From: an uncultured Caulobacteraceae bacterium
Lineage (GTDB): Bacteria > Pseudomonadota > Alphaproteobacteria > Caulobacterales > Caulobacteraceae
NCBI GenBank assembly: GCA_903929535.1
Contig: CAIYVC010000116.1
Location: forward strand, 1-64,000
Direction: 5' to 3'
DNA length: 64,000 nt
In this document: positions 62,079-64,000 of the stretch, one piece after another
Position numbering within the stretch: the first letter of the stretch is position 1
Layout: each line of letters opens with the position of its first letter
Made by a program: the position numbers and the translations under genes
The notes under the pieces: model-generated
The model's input: only the letters and a program-made list of their open reading frames with translations
What the model was told of the DNA's origin: nothing
The model's database searches: none

Positions 62079-62644
62079 GCTTTCACGCCATCGTCCTGGC
62101 GGCGGGTTTCGGCTCCCGGTTTGGGGGCGGCAAGCTGCTGGCCCCCTGGCGCGGCGGGGCATTGCTCGATGGCGCGCTGGACGCCGCCATGGCCTCGCCG
62201 GTGGCGGACATCCGGGTGGTGGTCGGGGCCGACGCCGCCGTGGCCGCCCACGCCGTCTCGCGCTGCGAAGTGCGGCTGGTGCTGGCCAAGGATCATGCGC
62301 TGGGCCTCTCCGCCTCGCTGAAGGCGGGCATCGCCGACCTGCCGCCCGAGGCCGCCGGCGTCCTGATCCTGCTGGGCGACATGCCGCTTGTTCCGCAGGC
62401 GGTGCTGAGGCCCCTGGTCCAGGCGGTGATGAACGGCGCCCCGGCGGCGGTCCCGGTCTGGCGCGGTCGGCAGGGCCATCCCGCCGCGATTTCGGCGGCC
62501 CTGTTCCCGCAGATCATGGCGCTGGACGGCGACCGCGGCGCCCGCTCGGTGCTGGACGGCCTCGGCGAGGCCCTGGCTCTGATCGAAGCCCCGGACGGCG
62601 GAATCCTACTGGATGTGGACCGCCCCGAGGATGTTCCGCTTTAG
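62075..62644 (+). CDS. MocA/MobA-like NTP transferase (Moco nucleotidylation)
   Basis: 189 residues from a TTG start that overlaps the xdhC stop (TTGA); no upstream alternative exists. VLAAGFGSRFGGGKLLAPWRG is the nucleotide loop of MocA-type Moco cytidylyltransferases, and LILLGDMPLV holds the metal-binding Asp. GRQGHPAAIS and LLDVDRPEDV match the end of the fold. MocA makes molybdopterin cytosine dinucleotide; MobA makes the guanine form used by formate dehydrogenase. The G-G-G-K-L-L loop and coupling to xdhC favour MocA. Confidence 0.88.
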   Translation: MSFHAIVLAAGFGSRFGGGKLLAPWRGGALLDGALDAAMASPVADIRVVVGADAAVAAHAVSRCEVRLVLAKDHALGLSASLKAGIADLPPEAAGVLILLGDMPLVPQAVLRPLVQAVMNGAPAAVPVWRGRQGHPAAISAALFPQIMALDGDRGARSVLDGLGEALALIEAPDGGILLDVDRPEDVPL

Positions 62645-62692
62645 AACCGTCGCCGGTTTCAGGTATCGATGAGCGGAACGGTCGAGGACAGC

Positions 62693-64000
<1,308 letters not shown>

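Overview
The window is dense, high-GC bacterial chromosome. I recognise genes almost end to end and see no tRNA, rRNA, CRISPR array, prophage or intact insertion sequence. GC richness, many GTG/TTG starts, stop/start overlaps (ATGA, TGATG), the TadBCD pilus genes, the cytochrome c-kdsB-pheA order and the Mo-type FdsGBAD formate dehydrogenase suggest an alphaproteobacterium. Caulobacterales (Caulobacter/Phenylobacterium-like) is my best guess; it comes from protein character alone, with no database search.

Layout. 1-1.5 kb: an edge-truncated DUF6152-type exported protein and an SMP-30/gluconolactonase-like enzyme. 1.6-10.4 kb (minus strand): an outer-membrane/iron-uptake block (MipA/OmpV protein, PepSY membrane protein, TonB-dependent siderophore receptor), then two tandem TPR-glycosyltransferase paralogues and a SnoaL-like protein. 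10.7-13.4 kb: a lone Rieske oxygenase of lower GC, a scar of two truncated genes, a REP-like inverted doublet and a Thr-rich three-repeat protein of unknown function. 13.7-18.2 kb: AMP nucleosidase, a methyltransferase and pabB-pabC (p-aminobenzoate). 18.2-21.3 kb: tadB, tadC and tadD with an antisense tadE-like remnant and a palindromic mosaic repeat. 21.3-24.5 kb: M17 aminopeptidase, NlpC/P60 hydrolase, esterase. 24.5-32.7 kb: housekeeping (cytochrome c, kdsB, pheA, dapD, pyrimidine nucleotidase, argB, engB, yidC, rnpA, rpmH). 32.8-36.8 kb: GST, TraB/GumN protein, TonB-C-like protein, DUF72 protein, Tat-exported dienelactone hydrolase. 36.8-43.3 kb: a TetR regulator divergent from an RND tripartite efflux operon. 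43.3-46.4 kb: pyruvate kinase, KDGal kinase and KDPGal aldolase. 46.4-62.6 kb: a molybdenum/formate block with modBC; then on the minus strand moeA-moaC-moaB-moaE-moaD-moaA-fdhD, an OFA-family MFS transporter and fdsD-fdsA-fdsB-fdsG under a LysR regulator; then xdhC and a mocA-like nucleotidyltransferase. The right edge cuts a glucose-6-phosphate dehydrogenase.

How it works together. The 48-61 kb block looks like a nearly self-contained formate-oxidation module: molybdate import (without a visible modA), molybdopterin synthesis, FdhD sulfur transfer, the NAD-linked molybdenum formate dehydrogenase, a carboxylate transporter and a regulator with a textbook LysR box directly upstream of fdsG. 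The most unusual points are rnpA with no ATG/GTG/TTG start and a CTG behind a good Shine-Dalgarno sequence, two rearrangement scars, the Thr-rich repeat protein, the TPR-glycosyltransferase duplication, and a G6PDH in which a normally basic residue is leucine.
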